Source: Mesorhizobium sp. WSM4313 (lineage in GTDB: Bacteria; Pseudomonadota; Alphaproteobacteria; Rhizobiales; Rhizobiaceae). From it: a stretch of DNA of 64,000 nt. The notes beneath the pieces are model-generated. The model saw only the letters and a list, made by a program, of their open reading frames with translations. It did no database searches and was not told the DNA's origin. Shown in pieces: positions 8,657 to 16,719 of this stretch. The stretch covers positions 1-64,000 of the forward strand of contig NZ_NSFT01000016.1 in NCBI RefSeq assembly GCF_002294725.1, in the 5' to 3' direction. Each line of letters begins with the position of its first letter. Position 1 is the first letter of the stretch. A program made the translations under genes and the position numbers.

Positions 8657-8688
8657 GCGGCGACCGCGGAGCCGCCAATCTCCCCGTT

Positions 8689-8777
8689 GCCCGCACCACC
8701 AAGGTGTTCCTCTGCCGCTGCGGCCTTCGGCGAACAAGCGGTTCTGTGATGGGAGCCATAAGAGGGTGGGGTTCGTG
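8689..8777 (+). pseudogene. Frameshifted remnant of the CDGSH gene 3' end
   Basis: The segment repeats, at high identity, the last 90 bases of the CDGSH gene (8204-8293). The first part reads ARTTKVFLCRCG in one frame. After an indel near 8727 the rest reads NKRFCDGSHKRVGFV in another frame. No start codon or upstream domain accompanies it, so it cannot make a CDGSH protein. It lies just downstream of the cupredoxin gene and before a palindromic repeat, consistent with partial duplication of the CDGSH end followed by decay. Confidence 0.8.
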
Positions 8778-8807
8778 GGGCAGGCAATCGCGAACGTTGG
8801 CGCGAGG

Positions 8808-8982
8808 CACCCCCCTCTGGCCTGCCGGCCATCTCCCCCGCAAGGGGGGAGATTAGCAGTTCGGGTGCCGGCGCCTCCTGCAAATATCGGCGATTGGCGA
8901 AGGCCGGTGCGACATCTGATCTCCCCCCTTGCGGGGAGATGTCCGGCAGGACAGAGGGGGGTGCTGTCCCGCCAGCATCTCA
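8808..8982. repeat. Intergenic palindromic repeats (right arm and left arm copies)
   Basis: A right-arm copy (ccccctctggcctgccggcc ... aggggggagat, 8808-8855) is followed by a left-arm copy (ctcccccctt...gtccggcaggacagagggggg, 8917-8982). The arm order is opposite to the other copies, as if two elements were recombined. Together with the CDGSH remnant this occupies the 434-base interval 8657-9090, in which I see no intact gene. Confidence 0.75.
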
Positions 8983-9090
8983 GCAAGCCGCGCCCTCCTC
9001 CCCCTTGGCCCACCTCTCCCGCCTTTATCCGCCAGCCGGTATCGGCTAAGGGCTTCGCAACAAGCCCTCTCGCCCCGGACTGCCTGCACG

Positions 9091-11112
9091 ATGACCGCCA
9101 AGCCTCACCCTCTCTTCCTCGGCATCGACACCGGCGGCACCTACACCGATGCGGTGCTGTGGTCGGAGGAGGGCGGTCCTAAGGGCAAGGTTCTCGCCAA
9201 GGCCAAATCGCTGACCACGCGCCACGATCTCGCGGTCGGGATTTCCGGCGCGGTGGACGCGGTGCTTCAGGATTCCGCCACCGATCCGGCCGCCATCAAG
9301 CTGGTTTCGATGTCGACGACCTTGGCCACCAACGCGCTGGTCGAGGGCCAGGGCGGGCGCGTGGCGCTGGTGATGATCGGCTTTTCCGAGGCCGACCTGG
9401 CGCGTGACGGGTTGAAGACGGCTTTAGGCACCGATCCGGTGGTGTTCTGCCCAGGCGGCCATGACGTGCATGGCAATGCGGCAAAACTCGAGCTTTCCGG
9501 GCTCGAGGCGGCGCTGCCCGAGCTTGGGCGTTCGGTGTCGGGCTTTGCCGTCTGCGCCTATTTCGCCACCCGCAACCCGGCGCATGAGCTGGCGGCCCGC
9601 GACCTGATCCGCGACAAGACCGGCCTGCCGGTCACCGCCAGCCATGAGCTTTCGGCCAAGCTCGGCGGTCCGCGCCGGGCGCTTACCACCTTGCTCAATG
9701 CTCGTCTGATCTCGATGATCGACCGGCTGGTCGCGGCGACCGAAGGCTTTCTGGCCAAACGCGGCATCGCAGCACCCCTGATGGTGGTGCGCGGCGACGG
9801 CGCGCTCGTGTCGGCGGCGTTTGCCCGCCAGCGGCCGATCGAGACGATTCTGTCCGGCCCCGCAGCCAGCCTTGTCGGCGCTCGCCACATGACCGGGCTG
9901 GACGACGCCATGGTCTCGGATATCGGCGGCACCACCACCGATGTCGCGGTGCTCGATGGCGGCCGCCCGCGGCTTGACCCGGAAGGCGCTACCGTTGGCG
10001 GCTTCCGGACCATGGTCGAAGCCGTCGCCATGCGCACCTTCGGCCTTGGCGGCGACTCGGAAGTGACGCTGGAAGACGGCGCGCTCGACCCGAAGATCCT
10101 GCTTGGGCCGCGCCGCCTGGTGCCGCTGGCGCTGTCCGGCATGGTGCATGGCGAGGCGGTGACTGTCGAACTGGAAAGACAGCTCCGCGCGCCGAACACC
10201 GGCCGCATGGACGGGCGCTTCGCCCTGCGCACCGGCGTGCCGGACCGGCTCGCCGCCGGCCTCACCGCGCCGGAAGCGAAGCTCTACGAGACGATCGGCG
10301 CCACCCCACTGGCGCTCGACAGGCTGCTCGCTTCGAACGCGCAGAACGCCACGCTGAACCGGCTGGTCGCGCGCGGGCTGGTGCATATCTCAGGCTTCAC
10401 GCCGTCGGATGCCGCCCATGTGCTGGGCAAGCAGGCCAATTGGGACGCCGCCACCGCCCGGCTCGGCGCCGAGCTTTTCGCCCGCCGCCGCGACGGCCGC
10501 GGCCAGACCATCGCGGCGACGCCGGAGGAGATTTCGCAGCGCGTGCTGGTGACGCTGACCCGCTGGTCGGCCGAATACATTCTCGAAACCGCCTTCGCCG
10601 AGGACGGGCTGGACGGCGCCGCCACCGTCGCGCACGCGCTGGTGCAGCGCGCCGTCGACGCGCATCCCGGCATCGCCCGCTTCACCGTCGCGCTCGACCG
10701 CCCCGTCATCGGGCTCGGCGCTTCCGCGCCGCTGCACTATGCCGGTCTGCCGCCGCTGATCGGCAATGGCTGCATCGTGCCGGAAGACACCGATGTCGCC
10801 AACGCGCTCGGCGCCGTGGTCGGCCAGGTGCGCGTCTCGGCCGAAGCCCGCGTCAGCCAGCCCAAGGAAGGCTTGTTTAGGCTGGCGTCAGGCCAGACGG
10901 TGCGCGATTTCACCGACGAGGACAAGGCGGTCGCGGCGGCTGAGGCCGATGTGCGGGCGTTCGCGGCCGATCGCGCTAAGGATGCCGGCACCGACAGCGC
11001 CGAGATCCACGTTTCCACCGAGTTCAAGGTCTCGACCATCGAGGGCCAGCGCATGTTCATCGAGGCGCATGTGGTCGCGGTGGCGTCGGGACGACCGCGG
11101 ATTGCGGTGTGA
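9091..11112 (+). CDS. Hydantoinase/oxoprolinase family protein (HyuA-like)
   Basis: The 673-residue protein begins LFLGIDTGGTYTDAVLW, the actin-like ATPase phosphate-1 motif of the hydantoinase/oxoprolinase N-terminal domain. It continues with SDIGGTTTDVAVLDGGRP (phosphate-2-like) in the HydA domain. Family members hydrolyse cyclic amides (hydantoins, 5-oxoproline) using ATP; the substrate here cannot be read from the sequence. The ATG at 9091 immediately precedes the domain, and the open frame upstream runs through a palindromic repeat. No HyuB-type partner gene is adjacent, so it may act alone or with a distant subunit. Confidence 0.85.
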   Translation: MTAKPHPLFLGIDTGGTYTDAVLWSEEGGPKGKVLAKAKSLTTRHDLAVGISGAVDAVLQDSATDPAAIKLVSMSTTLATNALVEGQGGRVALVMIGFSEADLARDGLKTALGTDPVVFCPGGHDVHGNAAKLELSGLEAALPELGRSVSGFAVCAYFATRNPAHELAARDLIRDKTGLPVTASHELSAKLGGPRRALTTLLNARLISMIDRLVAATEGFLAKRGIAAPLMVVRGDGALVSAAFARQRPIETILSGPAASLVGARHMTGLDDAMVSDIGGTTTDVAVLDGGRPRLDPEGATVGGFRTMVEAVAMRTFGLGGDSEVTLEDGALDPKILLGPRRLVPLALSGMVHGEAVTVELERQLRAPNTGRMDGRFALRTGVPDRLAAGLTAPEAKLYETIGATPLALDRLLASNAQNATLNRLVARGLVHISGFTPSDAAHVLGKQANWDAATARLGAELFARRRDGRGQTIAATPEEISQRVLVTLTRWSAEYILETAFAEDGLDGAATVAHALVQRAVDAHPGIARFTVALDRPVIGLGASAPLHYAGLPPLIGNGCIVPEDTDVANALGAVVGQVRVSAEARVSQPKEGLFRLASGQTVRDFTDEDKAVAAAEADVRAFAADRAKDAGTDSAEIHVSTEFKVSTIEGQRMFIEAHVVAVASGRPRIAV

Positions 11113-11121
11113 GGGAGAGCG

Positions 11122-11309
11122 TAATCTCCCCCCTTGTGGGGGAGATGGCCGGCAGGCCAGAGGGGGGCGCTGTCCCGCCAGGGTCTCCGTTCTTCCGCCG
11201 CCCCGACGGCCCGTCTGGGTGACATTGCACGGGCAGAAAGCGACAAGGGTGGCGTTCCTTCGCGCCCCCCTCTGCCCTGCCGGGCATCTCCCCCACGAGG
11301 GGGGAGATC
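11122..11309. repeat. Intergenic palindromic repeat, complete two-arm copy
   Basis: The left arm (ctccccccttgtgggggagatggccggcag... , from 11122) and the inverted right arm (...ctgccgggcatctcccccacgagg, ending near 11309) enclose a unique spacer of about 90 bases. It fills most of the 305-base gap before glcB. No coding signal is seen in the gap. Confidence 0.8.
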
Positions 11310-11417
11310 AGCAGCTTCGCCGCCCGGCCTAAATCACCCCTACACCCTAAGCCGAATTGACCCCGCAACCCCAAACATGCCAAAGGCCCGGCAAGCCACC
11401 TATCTGGAGACGTGCAG

Positions 11418-13586
11418 ATGACCGACCGCATCGAGATCGCCGGGTTGCAGATTGCCCGGGAGCTCCATGATTTCGTCGCCGAGGAGGCCACGCCCGGCAC
11501 CGGCATCGATCCGGAAAAATTCTGGACCGGCTTTTCGGCCATCGTCCACGACCTCGCGCCGAAGAACCGCGCGCTGCTCGCCAAGCGCGACGCCATGCAG
11601 GAGAAGCTCGACGGCTGGTATCGTGAGAACGGCGCGCCGATCGACATGGAGGCCTACAAGACTTTCCTGAAGCAGATCGGCTACCTCGTGCCGGAAGGGC
11701 CGGCCTTCAGCGTCAGCACGGAACATGTCGATCCCGAAATCGCGGTCGTTGCCGGGCCGCAGCTCGTCGTGCCGGTGATGAATGCGCGCTATGCTCTCAA
11801 CGCTGCCAATGCGCGCTGGGGCTCGCTCTATGATGCGCTCTACGGCACCGACGCGATTCCCGAGACCGGCGGCGCCGAAAAGGGCAAGGGCTTCAATCCG
11901 GCGCGCGGCGCCAAGGTGATCGCCTGGGCGAAGGATTTCCTCGACCAGTCCGTTCCGCTGACCACAGGCAAATGGGCCGGCGTCAACGGGCTGTCGGTGG
12001 CGAATGGCGCGCTTAAAGCCGGCGAAGGCGCCGGCGCCACCACGCTGGCCGATCCAAGGCAGTTCGTCGGCTATCGTGGCGATGCCGCCACGCCGGAAGC
12101 CGTGCTTCTGGTCAAGAACGGGCTGCATATCGAAATTACAATCGACCGCGCCAACCAGATCGGCCGGACCGATCCGGCCGGCATCGCCGACGTCATCCTG
12201 GAATCGGCACTCACGACCATCCAGGACTGCGAGGATTCGGTCGCCGCCGTGGATGCCGAGGACAAGGTCGTCGTCTACCGCAACTGGCTTGGCCTGATGA
12301 AGGGCGATCTGGCGGAAGAGATCACCAAGGGCGGCAAGACTTTTGTCCGCAAGCTCAACCCCGACCGCCGCTACACGGCGCCCAATGGCGGCCAGCTTCT
12401 GCTACCCGGACGCTCGCTGATGCTGGTTCGCAACGTCGGCCACCTGATGACCAATCCGGCGGTCACCGACCGCGACGGCCATGAGGTACCGGAAGGCATC
12501 ATGGATGCGGCCATCACCGCGCTGATCGCGCTGCACGATGTCGGCGACAACGGCCGCCGCGCCAATTCCCGCGCCGGCTCGATGTATGTGGTGAAGCCGA
12601 AGATGCACGGGCCCGACGAGGTCGCCTTCGCCGTCGAGATCTTCGATCGCGTCGAGGCGCTGCTCGGCATGGCGAAGAACACCATCAAGATGGGCATCAT
12701 GGACGAGGAGCGGCGCACCACCGTCAACCTCAAGGAAGCGATCCGCGCCGCAAGAGAGCGCGTGGTGTTCATCAACACCGGCTTCCTCGACCGCACCGGC
12801 GACGAGATCCACACCTCGATGGAAGCCGGCCCGATGATCCGCAAAGGCGACATGAAGCAGGCCGCCTGGATTTCCGCCTATGAGGCCTGGAATGTCGATA
12901 CCGGCCTGGAATGCGGGCTCGCCGGCCGCGCCCAGATCGGCAAAGGCATGTGGGCGATGCCGGATCTGATGGCGGCGATGCTGGTTGAGAAGATCGCCCA
13001 TCCCAAGGCCGGCGCCAACACCGCCTGGGTGCCGTCGCCCACGGCCGCCACGCTGCACGCCACGCACTACCACAAGGTCGACGTGCACGCCGTGCAGGCG
13101 GCGCTGAAGAACCGGCCGAAGGCGAAGCTCGACGATATCCTGTCGGTGCCGGTCGCAAGCCGGCCGAACTGGACGCCGGACGAGATCCAGCGCGAGCTCG
13201 ACAACAATGCGCAGGGCATTTTGGGCTATGTCGTGCGCTGGATCGACCAGGGCGTCGGCTGCTCGAAAGTGCCCGATATCAACGATGTCGGCCTGATGGA
13301 GGACCGCGCCACGCTGCGCATCTCCTCGCAGCACATCGCCAACTGGCTGCGCCACAAGGTGTGCTCGGAAATCCAGGTGAGGGACTCGCTGCAGCGCATG
13401 GCGGCCATCGTGGACCGCCAGAATGTCGGCGACCCGCTCTACCGCCCGATGGCGCCGGACTTCGACAATTCCATCGCCTTCCAGGCCGCCTGCGACCTGG
13501 TGTTCAAGGGTACGGTGCAGCCGAATGGCTATACCGAGCCGGTGCTGCATAAGCGGCGACTGGAGCTGAAGGCGCGCGAGCAGTAG
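11418..13586 (+). CDS. glcB: Malate synthase G
   Basis: The 722-residue protein condenses glyoxylate with acetyl-CoA to malate in the glyoxylate/glycolate route. Its length and domain order match the monomeric G isoform (about 720). Recognisable segments include ESALTTIQDCEDSVAAVDAEDK, VGDNGRRANSRAGSMYVVKPKMHG, and the C-terminal LRISSQHIANWLRH. The ATG at 11418 has GGAGA 7 bases upstream; the GTG two codons earlier is badly spaced. It stands alone, with repeats before it and a hairpin after it. Confidence 0.97.
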   Translation: MTDRIEIAGLQIARELHDFVAEEATPGTGIDPEKFWTGFSAIVHDLAPKNRALLAKRDAMQEKLDGWYRENGAPIDMEAYKTFLKQIGYLVPEGPAFSVSTEHVDPEIAVVAGPQLVVPVMNARYALNAANARWGSLYDALYGTDAIPETGGAEKGKGFNPARGAKVIAWAKDFLDQSVPLTTGKWAGVNGLSVANGALKAGEGAGATTLADPRQFVGYRGDAATPEAVLLVKNGLHIEITIDRANQIGRTDPAGIADVILESALTTIQDCEDSVAAVDAEDKVVVYRNWLGLMKGDLAEEITKGGKTFVRKLNPDRRYTAPNGGQLLLPGRSLMLVRNVGHLMTNPAVTDRDGHEVPEGIMDAAITALIALHDVGDNGRRANSRAGSMYVVKPKMHGPDEVAFAVEIFDRVEALLGMAKNTIKMGIMDEERRTTVNLKEAIRAARERVVFINTGFLDRTGDEIHTSMEAGPMIRKGDMKQAAWISAYEAWNVDTGLECGLAGRAQIGKGMWAMPDLMAAMLVEKIAHPKAGANTAWVPSPTAATLHATHYHKVDVHAVQAALKNRPKAKLDDILSVPVASRPNWTPDEIQRELDNNAQGILGYVVRWIDQGVGCSKVPDINDVGLMEDRATLRISSQHIANWLRHKVCSEIQVRDSLQRMAAIVDRQNVGDPLYRPMAPDFDNSIAFQAACDLVFKGTVQPNGYTEPVLHKRRLELKAREQ

Positions 13587-13601
13587 CGCGGCGCAAGCGG
13601 G

Positions 13602-13638
13602 CGCCGATCACGTAAACGAGATATCGAGGTGATCGGCG
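13602..13638 (+). terminator. Hairpin downstream of glcB
   Basis: A perfect 10-bp stem (cgccgatcac / gtgatcggcg) with a 17-base loop begins 16 bases after the glcB stop. There is no U-rich tail, so it may be a processing or factor-dependent end rather than a classical intrinsic terminator. Confidence 0.45.
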
Positions 13639-13669
13639 ACCGGCCCGCAAGGCATTGACGATTTTCAAT

Positions 13670-13688
13670 CTACCTACTAGTTGGTAGG
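13670..13688 (+). promoter_or_regulatory. Palindromic operator, probably for the downstream TetR regulator
   Basis: ctacctactagttggtagg is a near-perfect dyad (CTACC[T/A]A-CTAG-T[T/A]GGTAG), the size and style of TetR-family operators. A TTGACG -35-like box at 13655-13660 places the dyad over the likely -10 and transcription start of the following membrane-protein/TetR pair. Negative autoregulation is inferred. Confidence 0.65.
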
Positions 13689-13710
13689 CAAATGAATGAA
13701 AGGAACCTTC

Positions 13711-14292
13711 ATGCCTGCACGAATGAACCATGCCCAGTCCTCAAACGGCTGGCTCAAAAGCTACTATTTTCTGCGGTTTGCCGTGTCGGCGGCCTGGGTC
13801 GCGGTAGCCTTCACCGTCGCGAAGTCGGTTCCGACGCTCGCCGCGGTCATGCTGGTTGCCTATCCCCTCTGGGACGCGCTCGCGAACTATATCGACGCGC
13901 AGCGCAGCGGCGGCTTGGGCCGCAACAAGTCGCAGCTCCTCAATTTCGCCGTCAGCATCGTCACCGCAATCGCGGTCGCCATCGCGCTTGGCCGCAGCAT
14001 GAACGCGGTGCTCGCGGTCTATGGGGTCTGGGCGGTCGTCTCCGGCGCGTTTCAGCTTCTCACCGCGGCGCGTCGCTGGAAGAGTAACGGCGCCCAATGG
14101 GCGATGATCCTGAGTGGCGCGCAATCAGCGCTGGCCGGCCTCTTCTTCGTCAAGATGGCAGGCGGCGCCGAGGCCATCGGCATCGCCAATGTCGCGCCCT
14201 ATGCCGCTTTCGGCGCCTTCTACTTCCTCGTGTCCGCCGTGTGGCTGTCGGTCAGCGATATCCTTCGCAAGTCGCCGCAGGCCGTGCGTTGA
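13711..14292 (+). CDS. HdeD/DUF308-like integral membrane protein
   Basis: The 193-residue protein has about six membrane segments, including FAVSAAWVAVAFTVA, LLNFAVSIVTAIAVAIA and AFGAFYFLVSAVWLSVS, and a short basic C-terminus. The pattern resembles HdeD/DUF308 family acid- or stress-related membrane proteins. AAAGGA at 13699-13704 is well placed for the ATG at 13711, so I prefer it to the ATG at 13696. It is followed after 24 bases by a TetR gene and shares its operator, suggesting that it is the main target of that regulator. Confidence 0.65.
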   Translation: MPARMNHAQSSNGWLKSYYFLRFAVSAAWVAVAFTVAKSVPTLAAVMLVAYPLWDALANYIDAQRSGGLGRNKSQLLNFAVSIVTAIAVAIALGRSMNAVLAVYGVWAVVSGAFQLLTAARRWKSNGAQWAMILSGAQSALAGLFFVKMAGGAEAIGIANVAPYAAFGAFYFLVSAVWLSVSDILRKSPQAVR

Positions 14293-14316
14293 GATTTCCT
14301 CCGCCGGAGGTTAGGC

Positions 14317-14910
14317 ATGTCCATGGACAAGCCCTCGAACACCGCCGATGACATACTGGCCGCCGCGCGAAGCTTCATCGTCGCCGGCGGCTATAACGGG
14401 TTCAGCTATGCAGATATCGCCGACGTGGTCGGTATCCGCAAAGCCAGCATCCATCATCATTTCCCGAGCAAAGTCGACCTGGTGCAAAGCCTGGTCAGGC
14501 GCTACCTCGAGGATGCCGTGACGGGCATGACGGAGCTAGAGCGCAGTGTGCCTGCGCCGCCTCAGTTGCTGCGCACCTATGCCGACTTCTGGGCGCAGTG
14601 CATCGAGGATGCGAGCAGGCCGATCTGCGTCTGCGCGCTGCTTGCCAGCGAGCTTCCGGCCCTTCCGCCTGAGGTGGCCGCGGAGGTCCGGGCCTATTTC
14701 CGGTTTCTCTCGGGGTGGCTGACCGGCATTATCGAGCGCGGCGCCGCGCAAGGCACATTGACGATCGCCGCCGCGCCGCGCGTGGAGGCGGAAGCCTTCA
14801 TGGCGACCGTGCACGGGGCGATGATTTCCGCGCGGGCCTATGGCGATGGATCGAGCTTCGCCATGATCCTGGCACCGACGCTGCAGAAGCTGATCCCGGC
14901 GCAAGATTGA
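14317..14910 (+). CDS. TetR/AcrR family transcriptional regulator
   Basis: The 197-residue protein has an N-terminal TetR helix-turn-helix (ILAAARSFIVAGGYNGFSYADIADVVGI..SIHHHFPSKVDLV, about residues 13-58). A helical ligand domain follows with PICVCALLASELPALP near 105-120, whose two cysteines are positioned like redox- or electrophile-sensing TetR proteins. It lies 24 bases after the membrane-protein gene in the same direction and probably represses both through the dyad at 13670-13688. The ligand is unknown; electrophile sensing is only a suggestion. Confidence 0.88.
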   Translation: MSMDKPSNTADDILAAARSFIVAGGYNGFSYADIADVVGIRKASIHHHFPSKVDLVQSLVRRYLEDAVTGMTELERSVPAPPQLLRTYADFWAQCIEDASRPICVCALLASELPALPPEVAAEVRAYFRFLSGWLTGIIERGAAQGTLTIAAAPRVEAEAFMATVHGAMISARAYGDGSSFAMILAPTLQKLIPAQD

Positions 14911-14938
14911 AGAGGGATGAAAGCCCGATACGCCCGCT

Positions 14939-16468
14939 TCACGCCGCCTGCGCCATGCGCTCCGCGCTCATCCTATAGGAGATCGCCTCGGCGAGATGGA
15001 TGCGGCCGACGGTTTCGCTGGCGTCGAGGTCGGCCAGCGTGCGCGCCACCTTCAGCACGCGGTGATAGGCCCGTGCCGAAAAGCCGAGCTTTTCGCTGGC
15101 GTCCTTGAGCAGCGTCAGCCCGGCGCTATCGGGCTTGGCGATCTCCTCGATGATCGAGGGCGGGCAGTGCGCGTTGGTGGTGGCGCCCGCACCCAATCTT
15201 TCCAGCCTTTCGCGCTGCATGGCGCGCGCACGCGCCACGCGCTGCGCCACCGAAGCGCTCGTCTCGGCCTTGTCCGGCCGGATCAAGTCGCTTGCCGAGA
15301 CCGCCGGCACCTCGATCCTGAGGTCGATGCGGTCGAGCAGCGGGCCGGAAATGCGCGCCTGGTACTCGGTGCGGCAGCGGTCGCCGCGCAGGCAGCGATA
15401 GCCGGGCTCGCCCGACATGCCGCAGCGGCACGGATTCATCGCCGCCACCAGCTGGATGCGCGCCGGATAGGTGACGCGGTGGTTGGCGCGCGCGATCATG
15501 CAGTCGCCTGTTTCCAGCGGCTGGCGCAGCGCATCCAATGTCTGCGGCGTGAATTCCGGTAACTCGTCGAGGAACAGCACGCCGTGATGGGCGAGCGAGA
15601 CCTCGCCCGGACGTGCGCGCAGCCCGCCGCCTACCATCGCCGCCATCGAGGCCGAATGATGCGGGGCGCGGAACGGCCGCCGGTCGGTCAGCTTGCCTTC
15701 GCCGAGCTCGCCGGCGACGGAAGCGATCATCGACACTTCGAGCAGCTCCTTCGGCGCCAGCGGTGGCAGGATCGAGGGCAGGCGCTGCGCCAGCATCGAC
15801 TTGCCCGAGCCGGGCGGCCCGACCATGAGAAGGTTGTGGCCGCCGGCGGCAGCCACTTCGACCGCCCGCTTGGCGCTCTCCTGGCCCTTGATGTCGGCGA
15901 GATCCGGCAGGTCGTGCGCGGCAAGCTGGATGCCGGCCTCGGGCCGCGACAGCACCTGCGTGCCGCGAAAATGGTTGGCGACGGCAATCAGGCTGCGCGG
16001 CGCAAGGATGTCGAAATCCTTGCCTGCCCAGGCCGCCTCCGGGCCGCAGGCGAAGGGACAGATCAGACCCTTGCTCTCCGCATTGGCGCCGATCGCCGCT
16101 GGCAGCGCGCCGGCAACGCCGGCGATGGTGCCGTCGAGCGACAATTCGCCAAGCACCACATAGCCGGCCAGCATATCGCCGGGGATGGCGCCGAGCGCCG
16201 CCATCAGGCCGAGCGCGATCGGCAGGTCGTAATGGCTGCCTTCCTTGGGAAGATCGGCCGGCGCGAGGTTCACCGTCACCTTCTTCGACGGCATCGACAG
16301 GCCCGACGCATGCAGCGCTGCCTGCACGCGCTCGCGGCTTTCGGCCACCGCCTTGTCCGGCAGGCCGACGATCTGCATGCCGACCTTGCCCGGACCGACC
16401 ATCACCTGGACATCGACCGGCAAAGCCTCGATGCCCTGAAAAGCGACCGTGCGAACCCGCGCTACCAT
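14939..16468 (-). CDS. comM: YifB/ComM family Mg-chelatase-like AAA+ ATPase
   Basis: The 509-residue protein has an N-terminal ChlI-like/Lon-protease-like domain. A AAA+ core carries Walker A GPPGSGKS at about 217-224 and Walker B LFLDELPEF. A cysteine cluster (CRCG..GYRCLRGDRC) and the C-terminal Mg_chelatase_C domain complete the family layout. ComM is known in other bacteria as a helicase promoting branch migration during natural transformation. The length fits. Convergent with the TetR gene (gap 28 bases). Confidence 0.93.
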   Translation of the reverse strand: MVARVRTVAFQGIEALPVDVQVMVGPGKVGMQIVGLPDKAVAESRERVQAALHASGLSMPSKKVTVNLAPADLPKEGSHYDLPIALGLMAALGAIPGDMLAGYVVLGELSLDGTIAGVAGALPAAIGANAESKGLICPFACGPEAAWAGKDFDILAPRSLIAVANHFRGTQVLSRPEAGIQLAAHDLPDLADIKGQESAKRAVEVAAAGGHNLLMVGPPGSGKSMLAQRLPSILPPLAPKELLEVSMIASVAGELGEGKLTDRRPFRAPHHSASMAAMVGGGLRARPGEVSLAHHGVLFLDELPEFTPQTLDALRQPLETGDCMIARANHRVTYPARIQLVAAMNPCRCGMSGEPGYRCLRGDRCRTEYQARISGPLLDRIDLRIEVPAVSASDLIRPDKAETSASVAQRVARARAMQRERLERLGAGATTNAHCPPSIIEEIAKPDSAGLTLLKDASEKLGFSARAYHRVLKVARTLADLDASETVGRIHLAEAISYRMSAERMAQAA

Positions 16469-16719
16469 TTATCCAAAACCCCCGCCTCAACGCGCCCGTA
16501 TCCACCATCGGGCCGCGAGCGCCTACAATGCAGACAACCATAGATTTTCGAAACACGCAAGAACATTACAGGAACATCTATCCGCGAAGATGGTGGATTT
16601 CGGCCAAAGCTTCTTCTGGGCTAAAAGGCCGAGGCGCGCCCGAGCAGCCGCTATCGCCGCGTGCTCTCGACCTGTTGAACAAGGCGAGCAGTCCCTCCGG
16701 CAATCCGGGCTGTTGCCGT

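Noticed and set aside
11122..11309. Possible CRISPR array suggested by repeated blocks
   Set aside because: The blocks are inverted arms of a palindromic intergenic element, not evenly spaced direct repeats with unique spacers, and no cas gene is present.
16523..16719. Short frames on both strands in the gap between comM and the glycosyltransferase
   Set aside because: No ribosome site, no domain and unstable composition; may contain the comM promoter, but nothing could be supported.
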